41,691 nt of DNA, from assembly GCA_016875755.1 (NCBI GenBank), contig VGOX01000001.1, positions 1 to 41,691 on the forward strand, read 5' to 3'. This document shows positions 1 through 7,242 of the stretch, piece after piece. The position numbers were made by a program, and so were the translations under genes. Source of the DNA: Chloroflexota bacterium (lineage in GTDB: Bacteria; Chloroflexota; Anaerolineae; Anaerolineales; Villigracilaceae). The notes beneath the pieces were generated by a model. The model was not told where the DNA came from. It ran no database searches and saw nothing but the letters and a program-made list of their open reading frames with translations. The first letter of the stretch is position 1, and each line of letters starts with the position of its first letter.

Positions 1-63
1 TGGCAGTTCACTGGCGGCGCTAATCAATGCGGGTTGTTGGTGTTTGGTGTTTTTTCTGAACAT
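1..63 (-). CDS. N-terminal 21 codons of a gene running off the left edge, possibly a transposase
   Basis: The minus strand opens with ATG at 63 and stays open to the window edge, giving MFRKNTKHQQPALISAASEL followed by P. This opening resembles the start of IS transposases I recall from Chloroflexota (MFRKN-x-HLQ-x-x-LIS), but 21 residues are too few for a firm call. There is no Shine-Dalgarno. A TACAAT box lies exactly 6 nt upstream of the ATG, which suggests a leaderless transcript. The gene starts 12 nt after the stop of the small ORF at 76-240. If this is an insertion sequence, its terminal repeat would lie inside that small ORF. Confidence 0.4.
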   Translation of the reverse strand, partial: MFRKNTKHQQPALISAASELP

Positions 64-69
64 GCGTTG

Positions 70-75
70 ATTGTA
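70..75 (-). promoter_or_regulatory. -10 box TACAAT, 6 nt before the ATG
   Basis: On the minus strand TACAAT is followed by CAACGC and then the ATG at 63. With normal -10 geometry, transcription would begin at or next to the A of the start codon. No good -35 was found. Confidence 0.4.
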
Positions 76-216
76 TTAAATTTTTTCGGTTTTGACGAGG
101 GTTGCTACCCTTTTTGCAGTGGAGTCATTGATCGTCCCCCCGAGGAAAACCAAAATCAACCCCGCCAGTGCGGTCCCTCCCGAAAACAGCAGATTTATCA
201 GAGTATTTGTATCCAC
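76..216 (-). CDS. small single-pass membrane protein (46 aa), hypothetical
   Basis: A GTG at 216 follows a good Shine-Dalgarno (GGGAGG, 4 nt spacing) and reads 46 codons to TAA. An alternative TTG start at 240, also behind GAGG, would add eight residues. The protein has a short polar start, one hydrophobic segment (about residues 6-27, with LINLLFSGGTALAGLILVFL at its core) and a basic tail. I do not recognise it. The ABC-F terminator lies just upstream and an extended -10 box lies at 255-263, so it would be its own transcription unit. Its tail may derive from the end of an insertion element if the neighbour at 1-63 is a transposase. Being short and hypothetical, it may not be translated. Confidence 0.4.
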   Translation of the reverse strand: MDTNTLINLLFSGGTALAGLILVFLGGTINDSTAKRVATLVKTEKI

Positions 217-254
217 ATTCCCTCCCGAAGCAGCGGACAAATGACCTCAATTTC

Positions 255-263
255 AGTATAGCA
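255..263 (-). promoter_or_regulatory. extended -10 promoter element (TGCTATACT)
   Basis: The minus strand reads TGC directly followed by TATACT, an extended -10, about 38 nt upstream of the GTG at 216. It lies between the ABC-F terminator and the small membrane ORF. Confidence 0.35.
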
Positions 264-285
264 CTGCTGTCAAGCGGCGGCGCGC

Positions 286-317
286 AAAAAAAATCAGGCG
301 GAGTTATATCCGCCTGA
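286..317 (-). terminator. Rho-independent terminator of the ABC-F gene
   Basis: The perfect 9-bp stem TCAGGCGGA/TCCGCCTGA (309-317 with 294-302) has a 6-nt loop and is followed on the minus strand by eight T residues. It lies directly behind the stop codon at 324. Confidence 0.9.
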
Positions 318-323
318 CCAGTA

Positions 324-2330
324 TCACCCTTGCAATGTTTCCCACTCCGCAAGTTTCACATCCATTTCCCGTTGAGTGGATTCGTAGTCTCTGCTGAGTT
401 TTACCACTTCCCCGGCATCTGCAGGCGGATGTTCCAACTGTTTGCCAATTTCCGCCAGTTGTTTCTCCAACTCGGCAATCTTGTTTTCCAATTCCTGAAG
501 CTTTGCAATCCTTTTTCGATCTTCTTTCGTACTCGGACCCTTTGCCTTCCTAACTTCATTACTCGCCCCTCGTTCCTCGTTACTTGGTTTCTGCGCCGCC
601 ATGAAGGCTTCATATTCCTTCTGCTCGCGCTCTGCTCGTAATTCAGAATATGTCCCTTTGAACGTGAGTAATTCTCCATCATTGGGGTTCACTTCCCAAA
701 TTTGGGTTGCCAGCGCATCCACCAAATAACGATCATGCGAAATGAGCAGGATGGTTCCCGTGTAATCTTCCAACACGGATTCCAACACTTCCTGTGAAGG
801 GATATCGAGATGGTTGGTCGGTTCATCCAATAACAGCAGGTTTGTATCTTGCAGTGCGAGTTTTGCCAACGCCAGACGTCCGCGCTCGCCGCCGGAGAGC
901 ATACCGACTTTTTTATAAACGTCATCACCGCTGAATAAATATTTACCCAAGTAATCGCGGATCTGTCCCGGTAGCCAGTTCGGCATGACCAAATCAATTT
1001 CCTGTAAGAGCGTATTTTCGGGTTGCAGACCTTCATGCGCCTGCGCAAAATAGCCGATGTGCAAACTTGCACCAAGGATGACTTCACCTGACAACGGGTC
1101 AAGCTGACCTAAAACTGTCTTCAAGAACGTGGATTTTCCCGCCCCGTTCGGGCCGATCAACGCGGCGCAATCCTGACGGCGCAATTCGATGTCGGGAGCA
1201 TTGAATAGGAATTTATCGGGGAAACCGACCTTCAAATCTTTGGTACGGATGACCATGTCACCCGAACGTTTTTCAGAACCAAGCCGCAGATGCAGGTTCG
1301 GCAGCATACGCACCGGCGACTTCAACGCGCGCACGCGGCGCTCCGCTTCTTCCACGCCGAAGTAGGAGGTCGTAACATTCACCTCTTCAGCGGTTTCACT
1401 CCATTTTTTATTTAATGCGGCTTCGAAACCGATCTGTTCCACGGCTTGTACAAGACGCGAAAGGCGTTTCAGTTTGCCTTTGGCTTGCAGCGTGTTTTGC
1501 CCTGAAATATTGCGCTTGATATATTCAACTTCTTTAAGCAGTTTTTCCTTTTCACTTTCAAACACTTCCTGCCGCCGCGCAATGCGTTCTTCGCGCTGTT
1601 TCAGATAGGCGCTGTAATTTCCCGTGTAGGTTTCGTATGCACCGGGCAGCATTTCCAAAATAATGGTGCTGACCTTATCCAGAAAATAGCGGTCGTGCGA
1701 AACGATGACAACCGCGCCTTCCCACTGATTCAGATAGCCTTCCAGCCATTCGACGGCGCGAATGTCGAGGTGATTGGTCGGCTCATCAAGCAGGAGCAGG
1801 TCTGGGTCCGAGAGCAGGAGGCGGGCGAGAAAGGCGCGGGTGCGCTGTCCGCCGGAGAGGTGATCCAGCGAGAGGGTGTAATCCTCTGCGCCAAACCCCA
1901 GACCTGTCAGCACTTGCTTGATGCGCGTCTCGTAAGTGTATCCGCCGCGGCGCTCGAAATCCTCTTGCAGCTTTCCGTATTGATCGATGACATCGGGATG
2001 GGTCGCCATCAATTCTTCGAGGCGGTGCAATTCATCCTGCTGCTTGATCAGGTTTTCGAAGACGGAATGACACGCGTCCCACAGCGTGCCCTCCATTTTG
2101 AAATCGGCTTCCTGCGACAAATATCCGCTTCGGACTCCTCGGGTGCGGGTGACGGCTCCCGTGGAAGCTTCGTCTTCGCCTGCGAGGATGCGCAGGAGCG
2201 TGGTCTTGCCCACGCCATTCGGACCGACGATGCCAAGGCGTGAGCCTTTTTCAACGGCAAAGGTCACGCCCGCAAAGATGTCGGTCGCGCCATAGGATTT
2301 GGTGAGGTTGGAAACAGAGATGAGAGACAT
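324..2330 (-). CDS. ABC-F family ATPase (ribosome-associated translation factor type)
   Basis: This 668-residue soluble protein has two ABC domains and no membrane segment, which is the ABC-F layout (EttA/Uup/YdiF group). These proteins bind the ribosomal E site and act in translation or ribosome-targeting antibiotic resistance. Domain 1 has Walker A GPNGVGKTT (36-44), signature LSGGQ (159-163) and Walker B LLLLDEPTNHLD (179-190). A charged helical linker (about 230-320) separates it from domain 2, which has GPNGAGKST (394-402), LSGGE (479-483) and LLLLDEPTNHLD (499-510). Residues from about 580 to the end are Lys/Glu-rich and look like a C-terminal coiled coil, as in Uup or YdiF/YfmR. The start MSLISVSNLTKSYG fits the family, although no clear Shine-Dalgarno precedes it. 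It is monocistronic, bounded by terminators on both sides. The subfamily cannot be fixed by eye. Confidence 0.93.
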   Translation of the reverse strand: MSLISVSNLTKSYGATDIFAGVTFAVEKGSRLGIVGPNGVGKTTLLRILAGEDEASTGAVTRTRGVRSGYLSQEADFKMEGTLWDACHSVFENLIKQQDELHRLEELMATHPDVIDQYGKLQEDFERRGGYTYETRIKQVLTGLGFGAEDYTLSLDHLSGGQRTRAFLARLLLSDPDLLLLDEPTNHLDIRAVEWLEGYLNQWEGAVVIVSHDRYFLDKVSTIILEMLPGAYETYTGNYSAYLKQREERIARRQEVFESEKEKLLKEVEYIKRNISGQNTLQAKGKLKRLSRLVQAVEQIGFEAALNKKWSETAEEVNVTTSYFGVEEAERRVRALKSPVRMLPNLHLRLGSEKRSGDMVIRTKDLKVGFPDKFLFNAPDIELRRQDCAALIGPNGAGKSTFLKTVLGQLDPLSGEVILGASLHIGYFAQAHEGLQPENTLLQEIDLVMPNWLPGQIRDYLGKYLFSGDDVYKKVGMLSGGERGRLALAKLALQDTNLLLLDEPTNHLDIPSQEVLESVLEDYTGTILLISHDRYLVDALATQIWEVNPNDGELLTFKGTYSELRAEREQKEYEAFMAAQKPSNEERGASNEVRKAKGPSTKEDRKRIAKLQELENKIAELEKQLAEIGKQLEHPPADAGEVVKLSRDYESTQREMDVKLAEWETLQG

Positions 2331-2355
2331 GATGAATTCAGTGAATAGTGAATGG

Positions 2356-2389
2356 AAAAAAATCGCGGATGGATTTTAACCCATCCGCG
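2356..2389 (-). terminator. Rho-independent terminator of the ruvA-DUF402-proC operon
   Basis: The perfect 9-bp stem CGCGGATGG/CCATCCGCG has an 8-nt loop and ends on the minus strand in ATTTTTTT. It lies about 30 bp after the proC stop. Confidence 0.92.
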
Positions 2390-2416
2390 CCAATTCTCGA
2401 TTCCCAGTTCACAACT

Positions 2417-3259
2417 CTACTTCTCTTCCTCTACATCCACATGGCCGGGCTTCTCCTTGCCCAACTCTAATGAGCGTTGATACGCCGCCCAAACGGCGCG
2501 TGAAATGGCTGTGCGGAAGCCTGCCTTCTCCAAATAATACAACGCCTCCGCAGACGTCCCGCCCGGGGAGGTGACTTGATTCCGCAGCGTGGCAGGGTGA
2601 CGCGCCGCGCCTTCGTAAAATGATGCGGAGCCTTTGATGGTCTGCAAGACAAGTTGCTCGGCAATGCGGCGCGGAAACCCCATGTGGACGCCAGCGTCGA
2701 TCAACGCTTCGGTGAAGAGGAAGACATACGCAGGACCAGAACCTGACAAGGCCGTTGCCATATCGAGATAACTTTCGTCTTCTACGAAAACTTCCTCGCC
2801 CAATGCGCCGAGGATGGCGCGGGTCATTTCCTGCTGTTCGGCGGTCACTTCCTTCGATGCCGCCCAGACGGTGATGCCTTCGCCGATCTGGCCCGGTGTA
2901 TTCGGCATCGAGCGGACGATGGCTTTGTGTTTCAGTCCCGTGCTCATTTTTTTGATGGTTGCACCCGCAATGATGGACAAGACCAGCGCATCCGAGCGGA
3001 TGCCTTTCAATCCCTTCATCACCTCGGTCAAGCGTTGTGGCTTGACCGAGAGCACTACCACGTCCGCTTCGTGGATGGCGGCGGCGTTATCGGTGGTGAC
3101 TTTGATGCCGTATTTCGTTTTCAACTCCGCGCCCCGCTCCTCGCGCGGACCGGAGGCGGTGATGTTCTTTGCATCCGCGAGTTTTTTGCGCAACAAGCCT
3201 GCGATCATGGCTTCTGCCATCACGCCGGGTCCGATGAATGCGATTTTCTTCTTAAGCAT
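2417..3259 (-). CDS. proC: pyrroline-5-carboxylate reductase
   Basis: It catalyses NAD(P)H reduction of pyrroline-5-carboxylate to proline, the last step of proline synthesis. The 280-residue length is normal. The N-terminal Rossmann motif is AFIGPGVMAEAMIAGLL, followed by the family stretch VVVLSVKPQ. The C-terminal half carries the dimer-domain signature ALSGSGPAYVFLF and the motif QVTSPGGTSAEAL. I place the start at the ATG at 3259, because GGAG lies 7 nt before it. A TTG four codons upstream is possible but lacks a Shine-Dalgarno. The start overlaps the preceding DUF402 stop by 8 bp (ATGCTTAA), so the two genes are probably translationally coupled. A strong terminator follows. Confidence 0.96.
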   Translation of the reverse strand: MLKKKIAFIGPGVMAEAMIAGLLRKKLADAKNITASGPREERGAELKTKYGIKVTTDNAAAIHEADVVVLSVKPQRLTEVMKGLKGIRSDALVLSIIAGATIKKMSTGLKHKAIVRSMPNTPGQIGEGITVWAASKEVTAEQQEMTRAILGALGEEVFVEDESYLDMATALSGSGPAYVFLFTEALIDAGVHMGFPRRIAEQLVLQTIKGSASFYEGAARHPATLRNQVTSPGGTSAEALYYLEKAGFRTAISRAVWAAYQRSLELGKEKPGHVDVEEEK

Positions 3260-3755
3260 GGTTTTCTCCAAAAGGGCAGGGTAATGCCTTCCAATTTTCC
3301 GCCAACTCCAATGCTTCGCGGGCGGCGGCGTACATTTTCTCTTGAAATTCCTGCGAGTAATTGTATTTTAGGACCGCTTCGGCGAATTCATCTTCGTCCA
3401 CCAAATGCGCTGCGCCGGGTGGCACCTTGGAAACATCCAACTCGTGGTCTTTGAAACTCATAATGCCCTTCTCGAAGGTGGGAGGTGAAGCGATGTTGAG
3501 GTAGATGTGATACAGCCTTCCGTCTGTATGGAAGACTTCGAGCAGGTTATAAAATTTATCGAACCAGTAATAAGCCCGGTAATGATGCACGAGCGGATAA
3601 TCTTCGCCTTTGATGTTGAACACCGACTCACCAGCAGGTGAAATTGTAACGATCGAGTCTGCTGTGACAGACTCGATCGTGGAAGTCCAACTTCGATATA
3701 CCGTCCCATCTGTTTTGCAGGCGCGGACTGGGAGACGGTCTCCTACTTTCATCAT
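3252..3755 (-). CDS. DUF402 family protein
   Basis: This 167-residue soluble protein matches the DUF402 pattern in its middle and C-terminal half: YRAYYWFDKFYNLLEVFH, then HTDGRLYHIYLNIASPP, then LDVSKV and LVDEDEFAEAV. Characterised DUF402 proteins (FomD, and the Staphylococcus/Bacillus nucleoside di-/triphosphatase Ntdp) are metal-dependent phosphohydrolases whose conserved Asp/Glu/Lys residues bind divalent metal. The substrate here is unknown. Two adjacent ATGs open the gene. The first overlaps the ruvA stop by 4 bp (ATGA), and the 3' end overlaps proC by 8 bp, so this is a tightly coupled three-gene operon. The link between ruvA, DUF402 and proC is by position only. Confidence 0.8.
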   Translation of the reverse strand: MMKVGDRLPVRACKTDGTVYRSWTSTIESVTADSIVTISPAGESVFNIKGEDYPLVHHYRAYYWFDKFYNLLEVFHTDGRLYHIYLNIASPPTFEKGIMSFKDHELDVSKVPPGAAHLVDEDEFAEAVLKYNYSQEFQEKMYAAAREALELAENWKALPCPFGENHA

Positions 3756-4327
3756 TGGAAATGCTGCAACGCCACACGCAGGCGTTCTTCCACATCCTTG
3801 GGCGCATCTTTGGGGATCGCTTGAATGGCGGCTTGTGCTTCGACAACAGAGTATCCCAACGAAGTGAGCGCGGCGAGCACTTCGCTGTCATAGTCGGCAA
3901 ATGCAGCGACTTTGGCAAGCGCATCCGTTGGCTTGAGTTTGTCTTTCAAATGGATCGCCATTTTTTGCGCGGTCTTCTTGCCTACGCCAGGAACTTTGCT
4001 CAGCAGGTCAGCTTCATCGGAGAAAATCGCCCGCTGGATGGTATCAAGTGTCAGTGTTGAAAGAACCGAAAGCGCCACTTTGGGGCCAACCCCATCCACG
4101 CCGAGCAGGATGTTGAAGAGGTCACGATCCGCCTGGGATTCGAATCCATACAGCGTTAACGCATCTTCCCTAACAACAAGATGGGTGAACAAAAAAAGTA
4201 TTTCCCCCGCTGTGGCATTGGTGCGCACAGGCGCAGGGACGAAGACGCGCAACCCCACACCGCCGACTTCGACGATGAGGGCGTTCTCTTCGATTTGGGA
4301 AACTTCTCCGCGCAGGGTGGCTATCAT
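3752..4327 (-). CDS. ruvA: Holliday junction branch migration protein RuvA
   Basis: RuvA forms tetramers that bind four-way DNA junctions and load the RuvB helicase during recombination and repair. The 191-residue product has the normal length and three domains. The N-terminal OB fold (1-65) starts MIATLRGEVSQIEENALIVEVGGVG. The helix-hairpin-helix region (about 70-140) contains LLGVDGVGPKVALSVLS and LLSKVPGVGKKTAQKM. The short C-terminal RuvB-contact domain (about 148-191) contains ALTSLGYSVVEAQAAI. It is first in the ruvA-DUF402-proC operon. No Shine-Dalgarno precedes the ATG. A TTAAAT box ends 6 nt upstream of it, so the mRNA may be leaderless. ruvB and ruvC are not adjacent. Confidence 0.97.
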   Translation of the reverse strand: MIATLRGEVSQIEENALIVEVGGVGLRVFVPAPVRTNATAGEILFLFTHLVVREDALTLYGFESQADRDLFNILLGVDGVGPKVALSVLSTLTLDTIQRAIFSDEADLLSKVPGVGKKTAQKMAIHLKDKLKPTDALAKVAAFADYDSEVLAALTSLGYSVVEAQAAIQAIPKDAPKDVEERLRVALQHFQ

Positions 4328-4333
4328 GGAGTT

Positions 4334-4339
4334 ATTTAA
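4334..4339 (-). promoter_or_regulatory. candidate -10 box (TTAAAT) 6 nt before ruvA
   Basis: The minus strand reads TTAAAT, AACTCC, ATG. It matches TATAAT at 4 of 6 bases, in the same position relative to the start codon as in several other genes of this window. Confidence 0.3.
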
Positions 4340-4419
4340 CCATAAATATGAAGTCTTGCGTACCCGCTTTAATCCAATCGTGTGTCAATCGTTATACAAT
4401 GAATCTATAAGGAGTAACG

Positions 4420-5451
4420 ATGGACACGACCTCAAATTTCGAAGGGAAAGCCTCATGGAAGAAAATCGTCGCAGCCTATTCCAAACCTGACCTGCGCAAA
4501 AGCATCTGGCAAACTGTCAATTCCCTGATTCCCTATTTTGCATTGTTCTATATCTCGATGCGGAGCGTGGATATTTCGCTCTGGCTGACAATTCCGCTTG
4601 CGCTTCTTACATCGGGATTCATGGTGCGCACCTTCATCATTTTTCACGACTGCGGGCATGGTTCGTTCTTTGCATCGAAGAAGGCAAACGATTGGCTGGG
4701 CATTATCACGGGCATTCTGACCTTCACCCCATATCACCGCTGGAAACACGAACATGCCATCCACCACGCCACATGCGGTGACCTCGACCGCCGCGGCACA
4801 GGCGATGTGTACACGATGACCTTGCAGGAATATCTCGATGCGCCGTGGTGGAAGCGATTCGGATACCGCGTGATGCGCAACCCGTTCGCGTTGTTTTTGA
4901 TCGGGCCATTGCTCATGTTCGTAGTGGCGGAACGAATCCCCCCGTCGAAAGGGAGGCGCGAGATCGCCAGTGTCTGGTGGACGAATCTCGCACTCGCGGT
5001 GTTGATTCCCATCATGGGCTTTGCGTTCGGCTGGAAGAATTATCTGATCGTGCAATTGCTGGTGCTGTTCTTTGGCACGGGCGCGGGGGTGTGGCTGTTT
5101 TACATCCAGCATAATTTCGAGGGCGTGTATTGGGCACGCCATGAGCAATGGGATTATTTCAAAGCCAGCCTGCAGGGAAGTTCGTTCTATAAACTGCCCG
5201 CCGTGCTGCAATGGTTTAGCGGGAATATCGGCTTCCATCACATCCATCATCTTGGGTCGAAGATCCCCAACTACAAACTACCGCAGGCATATAACGAGAA
5301 TCCCATTTTTCACGTCAAACCGCTGACCTTGCTGGAAAGTCTGAAATGCCTGAAATGGCGCGTGTACGACGAAGCGCATCACACGTTGACGGATTGGGGT
5401 GTATTGAAGCAAGTGACGGCAACTTCAACAGGAAATGGAAATGTAAGATAG
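4420..5451 (+). CDS. membrane fatty acid desaturase
   Basis: This 343-residue di-iron membrane desaturase introduces double bonds into acyl chains of membrane lipids. All three histidine boxes are present: HDCGH (76-80), HEHAIHH (110-116, preceded by YHRWK) and HHIHH (273-277, in GFHHIHHLGSKIPNY). The sequence QHNFE at 230-234 is also typical of the DesA-like group. Hydrophobic segments lie around 35-75, 90-105, 155-170, 186-204 and 208-230. A clear Shine-Dalgarno (AAGGAG, 5 nt spacing) sets the start. The gene is divergent from ruvA and is followed by a terminator. The family assignment is firm, but the regiospecificity (delta-9, -12 or other) cannot be read. Confidence 0.93.
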   Translation: MDTTSNFEGKASWKKIVAAYSKPDLRKSIWQTVNSLIPYFALFYISMRSVDISLWLTIPLALLTSGFMVRTFIIFHDCGHGSFFASKKANDWLGIITGILTFTPYHRWKHEHAIHHATCGDLDRRGTGDVYTMTLQEYLDAPWWKRFGYRVMRNPFALFLIGPLLMFVVAERIPPSKGRREIASVWWTNLALAVLIPIMGFAFGWKNYLIVQLLVLFFGTGAGVWLFYIQHNFEGVYWARHEQWDYFKASLQGSSFYKLPAVLQWFSGNIGFHHIHHLGSKIPNYKLPQAYNENPIFHVKPLTLLESLKCLKWRVYDEAHHTLTDWGVLKQVTATSTGNGNVR

Positions 5452-5494
5452 AATGAAATCAGCCTACTCTGTCTTTGCCGGCAGTTTAAGTCAG

Positions 5495-5537
5495 CCCCCT
5501 GTTTTTGCCTCGCCGCTGGACAGGGGTCGTTTTTTTA
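5495..5537 (+). terminator. Rho-independent terminator of the desaturase gene
   Basis: The stem CCCCTG (5496-5501) pairs with CAGGGG (5521-5526) and is followed by TCG and a run of seven to eight T residues. Confidence 0.75.
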
Positions 5538-5559
5538 ATACCCAGTATTCAAGCGAGTT

Positions 5560-5961
5560 CTAGCGGCGAAGTGAGGTATCCATTACCGTGCCATCTGGGT
5601 GAACGCACCCGCACCAGTAGATGCCTTCCAGGTGGTTTATTATCATGACCCGCTGATCTTTGTTGCTGTTTCCCGCCATTTGGACGATCATCAGCCAATC
5701 GCCGCTGCGAAAGCGATAATCCCCTTCCGCTCGTGTCTTGTCATCCAAGTGCCACTCTGTGCTGGACGGGATGGCCGCAAGGCGGGCGGAGGAGATCACA
5801 TAGTCCAACACTGTGTCACGCGCCGACCCAACCATCACAGGGACTGAGGCGTCTAATCCGCCAGTGATGGGGATGGATGCTTCACTTTCAGACAGGCAGC
5901 CTGTGATCAGAAATATCACAGCTATGCAAATGAATGTCAGGAACATAGGTCTGTGGTTCAT
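5560..5961 (-). CDS. small lipoprotein, hypothetical
   Basis: The 133-residue product has a lipoprotein signal: a basic start (MNHRP), a hydrophobic run (7-19) and the lipobox ITGC with Cys22. The mature part is about 110 residues with mixed polar composition and no membrane segment. It contains WHLDDKTRAEGDYRFRSGDWLMIVQM and ends near a CxC motif (WCGCVHPDGT). It would be anchored on the outer face of the cytoplasmic membrane. I do not recognise the family. The gene stands alone between the convergent desaturase terminator and the upstream zinc-ribbon gene. Confidence 0.75.
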   Translation of the reverse strand: MNHRPMFLTFICIAVIFLITGCLSESEASIPITGGLDASVPVMVGSARDTVLDYVISSARLAAIPSSTEWHLDDKTRAEGDYRFRSGDWLMIVQMAGNSNKDQRVMIINHLEGIYWCGCVHPDGTVMDTSLRR

Positions 5962-6072
5962 CTTTCACTTCCTTTCGAACGAACCGTTCCTATTTTCATC
6001 TTAGCACGCTGGTGAGAAAAATGCACCTGCTGTTCCACGGCCGTTGCTTACGATGGTGAGAGTAAGAGAATC

Positions 6073-6100
6073 AAAAAGAGCGCCCTATACGGGCGCTCTT
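6073..6100 (-). terminator. Rho-independent terminator of the zinc-ribbon gene
   Basis: A perfect 10-bp stem AAGAGCGCCC/GGGCGCTCTT has a 5-nt loop and a five-T tail on the minus strand. It begins 14 bp after the stop at 6114. Confidence 0.92.
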
Positions 6101-6113
6101 CCACTTTCTGTCA

Positions 6114-7169
6114 TCACCTCTCAACACTCACCACGCCGCCCAGAACATTCAAGTTCAACGTCCATACACTGCCGACCTGAAACTGCTGAAATTCGCTGAT
6201 CGATGTTGCTGAATACGTTTCCTGCCCGTCGGGCGTACTGAAATAAACGGTCAATTTCTCTGATGTTGCTCCGATGCGTTGGTCGCCAATGATCGATGGA
6301 TTTGCATATTCGGGATATAGATCGTTGCCGCTCAGGTCATACGTTTGAATGGTCGTCCATTCATCACGCGTGTAACTGCAATATTCCTGCGTCTCAGTGC
6401 GGCATTCTTGCACGACCTCGCCATAGCCAGTGCCGGTATCCTCCACCCTTTCTGTGCAAACCTCTTCGCTTTCTGTATAGCAAGAGACGTTATACGCATC
6501 CGAAGGCGCGCTTCCGCGTTCATTTGAATAATCGACCGCCTGAACCTCCTGCACCGGCACAGAAGTCTGCCACTGCACATCGGTCACCGTCCCCTGCACC
6601 GATGAGGATGGGATCAAGAACATTGCAACAATCGCTACGCAACAAAACAAAAGGAATGCGCCGATGCCGCCGAATAAAAGCCAGTTTGTTTTTTTCTTCT
6701 GAGGAGCAGACTTTTGCGCTGCAGCTGCCTGCGCTTGTACAGGTTTCTGCGCTTCTGTCTTTGGCAAAGGCGAACCGCATTGCGTACAGGTGCGCGCCGT
6801 GCCGGGGTTTTCAAATCCGCAGTTGGCGCAGTTGATGATCTTCGGCGCAGCCGGAGCCGCCTGCAATACTTGTCCCGCCTGACGTGCCATGCCTTCCTTT
6901 AAGTCACCGCCGCATTGTGAACAGGTCACTGCACTGGCAGGGTTGCGCGTCCCGCAGAATCCACAGTGGATATCCGCGCCTGAGCGCACTGCTTCTGCCA
7001 CTTTTTCATCGGTGATGAGTTGTTCTTCTGATGCGCGCTGGAATTGCACATTCTCAGGTTGCGGCGCACCGCAGCTCTGACAGGTCTTTTCAGGTCCGGG
7101 GTTGCGCCCGTCACAGTTCGGGCAAACCCACTCCAACTTAACAAAGCCTTTGGTTACTTTGCGGGCCAT
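6114..7169 (-). CDS. triple zinc-ribbon, single-pass membrane protein
   Basis: The 351-residue product carries three short zinc ribbons, each with two CxxC pairs: CPNC...CQSC (16-33), CGFC...CSQC (about 69-87) and CANC...CTQC (about 114-131). An Ala/Gln/Lys-rich linker follows, then one membrane segment (about 163-188, NWLLFGGIGAFLLFCCVAIV). The remaining 160 residues contain at least four more cysteines (SCYTESEEVC, QECRTETQEYC) and should lie outside the cytoplasm. Stacked RanBP2/double-zinc-ribbon-like modules of this type usually mediate protein or nucleic acid contacts. The function is unknown. A good Shine-Dalgarno (AAGGAG, 6 nt spacing) supports the ATG at 7169. Confidence 0.85.
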   Translation of the reverse strand: MARKVTKGFVKLEWVCPNCDGRNPGPEKTCQSCGAPQPENVQFQRASEEQLITDEKVAEAVRSGADIHCGFCGTRNPASAVTCSQCGGDLKEGMARQAGQVLQAAPAAPKIINCANCGFENPGTARTCTQCGSPLPKTEAQKPVQAQAAAAQKSAPQKKKTNWLLFGGIGAFLLFCCVAIVAMFLIPSSSVQGTVTDVQWQTSVPVQEVQAVDYSNERGSAPSDAYNVSCYTESEEVCTERVEDTGTGYGEVVQECRTETQEYCSYTRDEWTTIQTYDLSGNDLYPEYANPSIIGDQRIGATSEKLTVYFSTPDGQETYSATSISEFQQFQVGSVWTLNLNVLGGVVSVER

Positions 7170-7188
7170 CTCTCACTCCTTATTATCA

Positions 7189-7221
7189 AGATGACAGCCA
7201 CCTCCAAAGTGACTGTCATCT
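7189..7221. repeat. palindromic hairpin (GACAGTCAC family, copy 1)
   Basis: A 9-bp perfect inverted repeat (AGATGACAG/CTGTCATCT) encloses a 15-nt loop just beyond the 3' end of the HDAC-like gene. It shares the core GACAGTCAC followed by C or T and TT (minus strand) with the hairpin at 28598-28630. It has no proper T tract on the minus strand, so a terminator role is uncertain. Confidence 0.55.
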
Positions 7222-7242
7222 ATATTTTATCTCAAAAATATT

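Noticed and set aside
255..273. TTGACA (minus strand, 268-273) as -35 of the TATACT box
   Set aside because: The spacer would be only 7 bp, so the TTGACA cannot pair with this -10; an extended -10 is the better reading.
4453..5250. Long open frame antisense to the desaturase gene (265 codons)
   Set aside because: It mirrors the codon pattern of a gene with all three histidine boxes, has no Shine-Dalgarno, and its product looks like random His/Arg-rich sequence.
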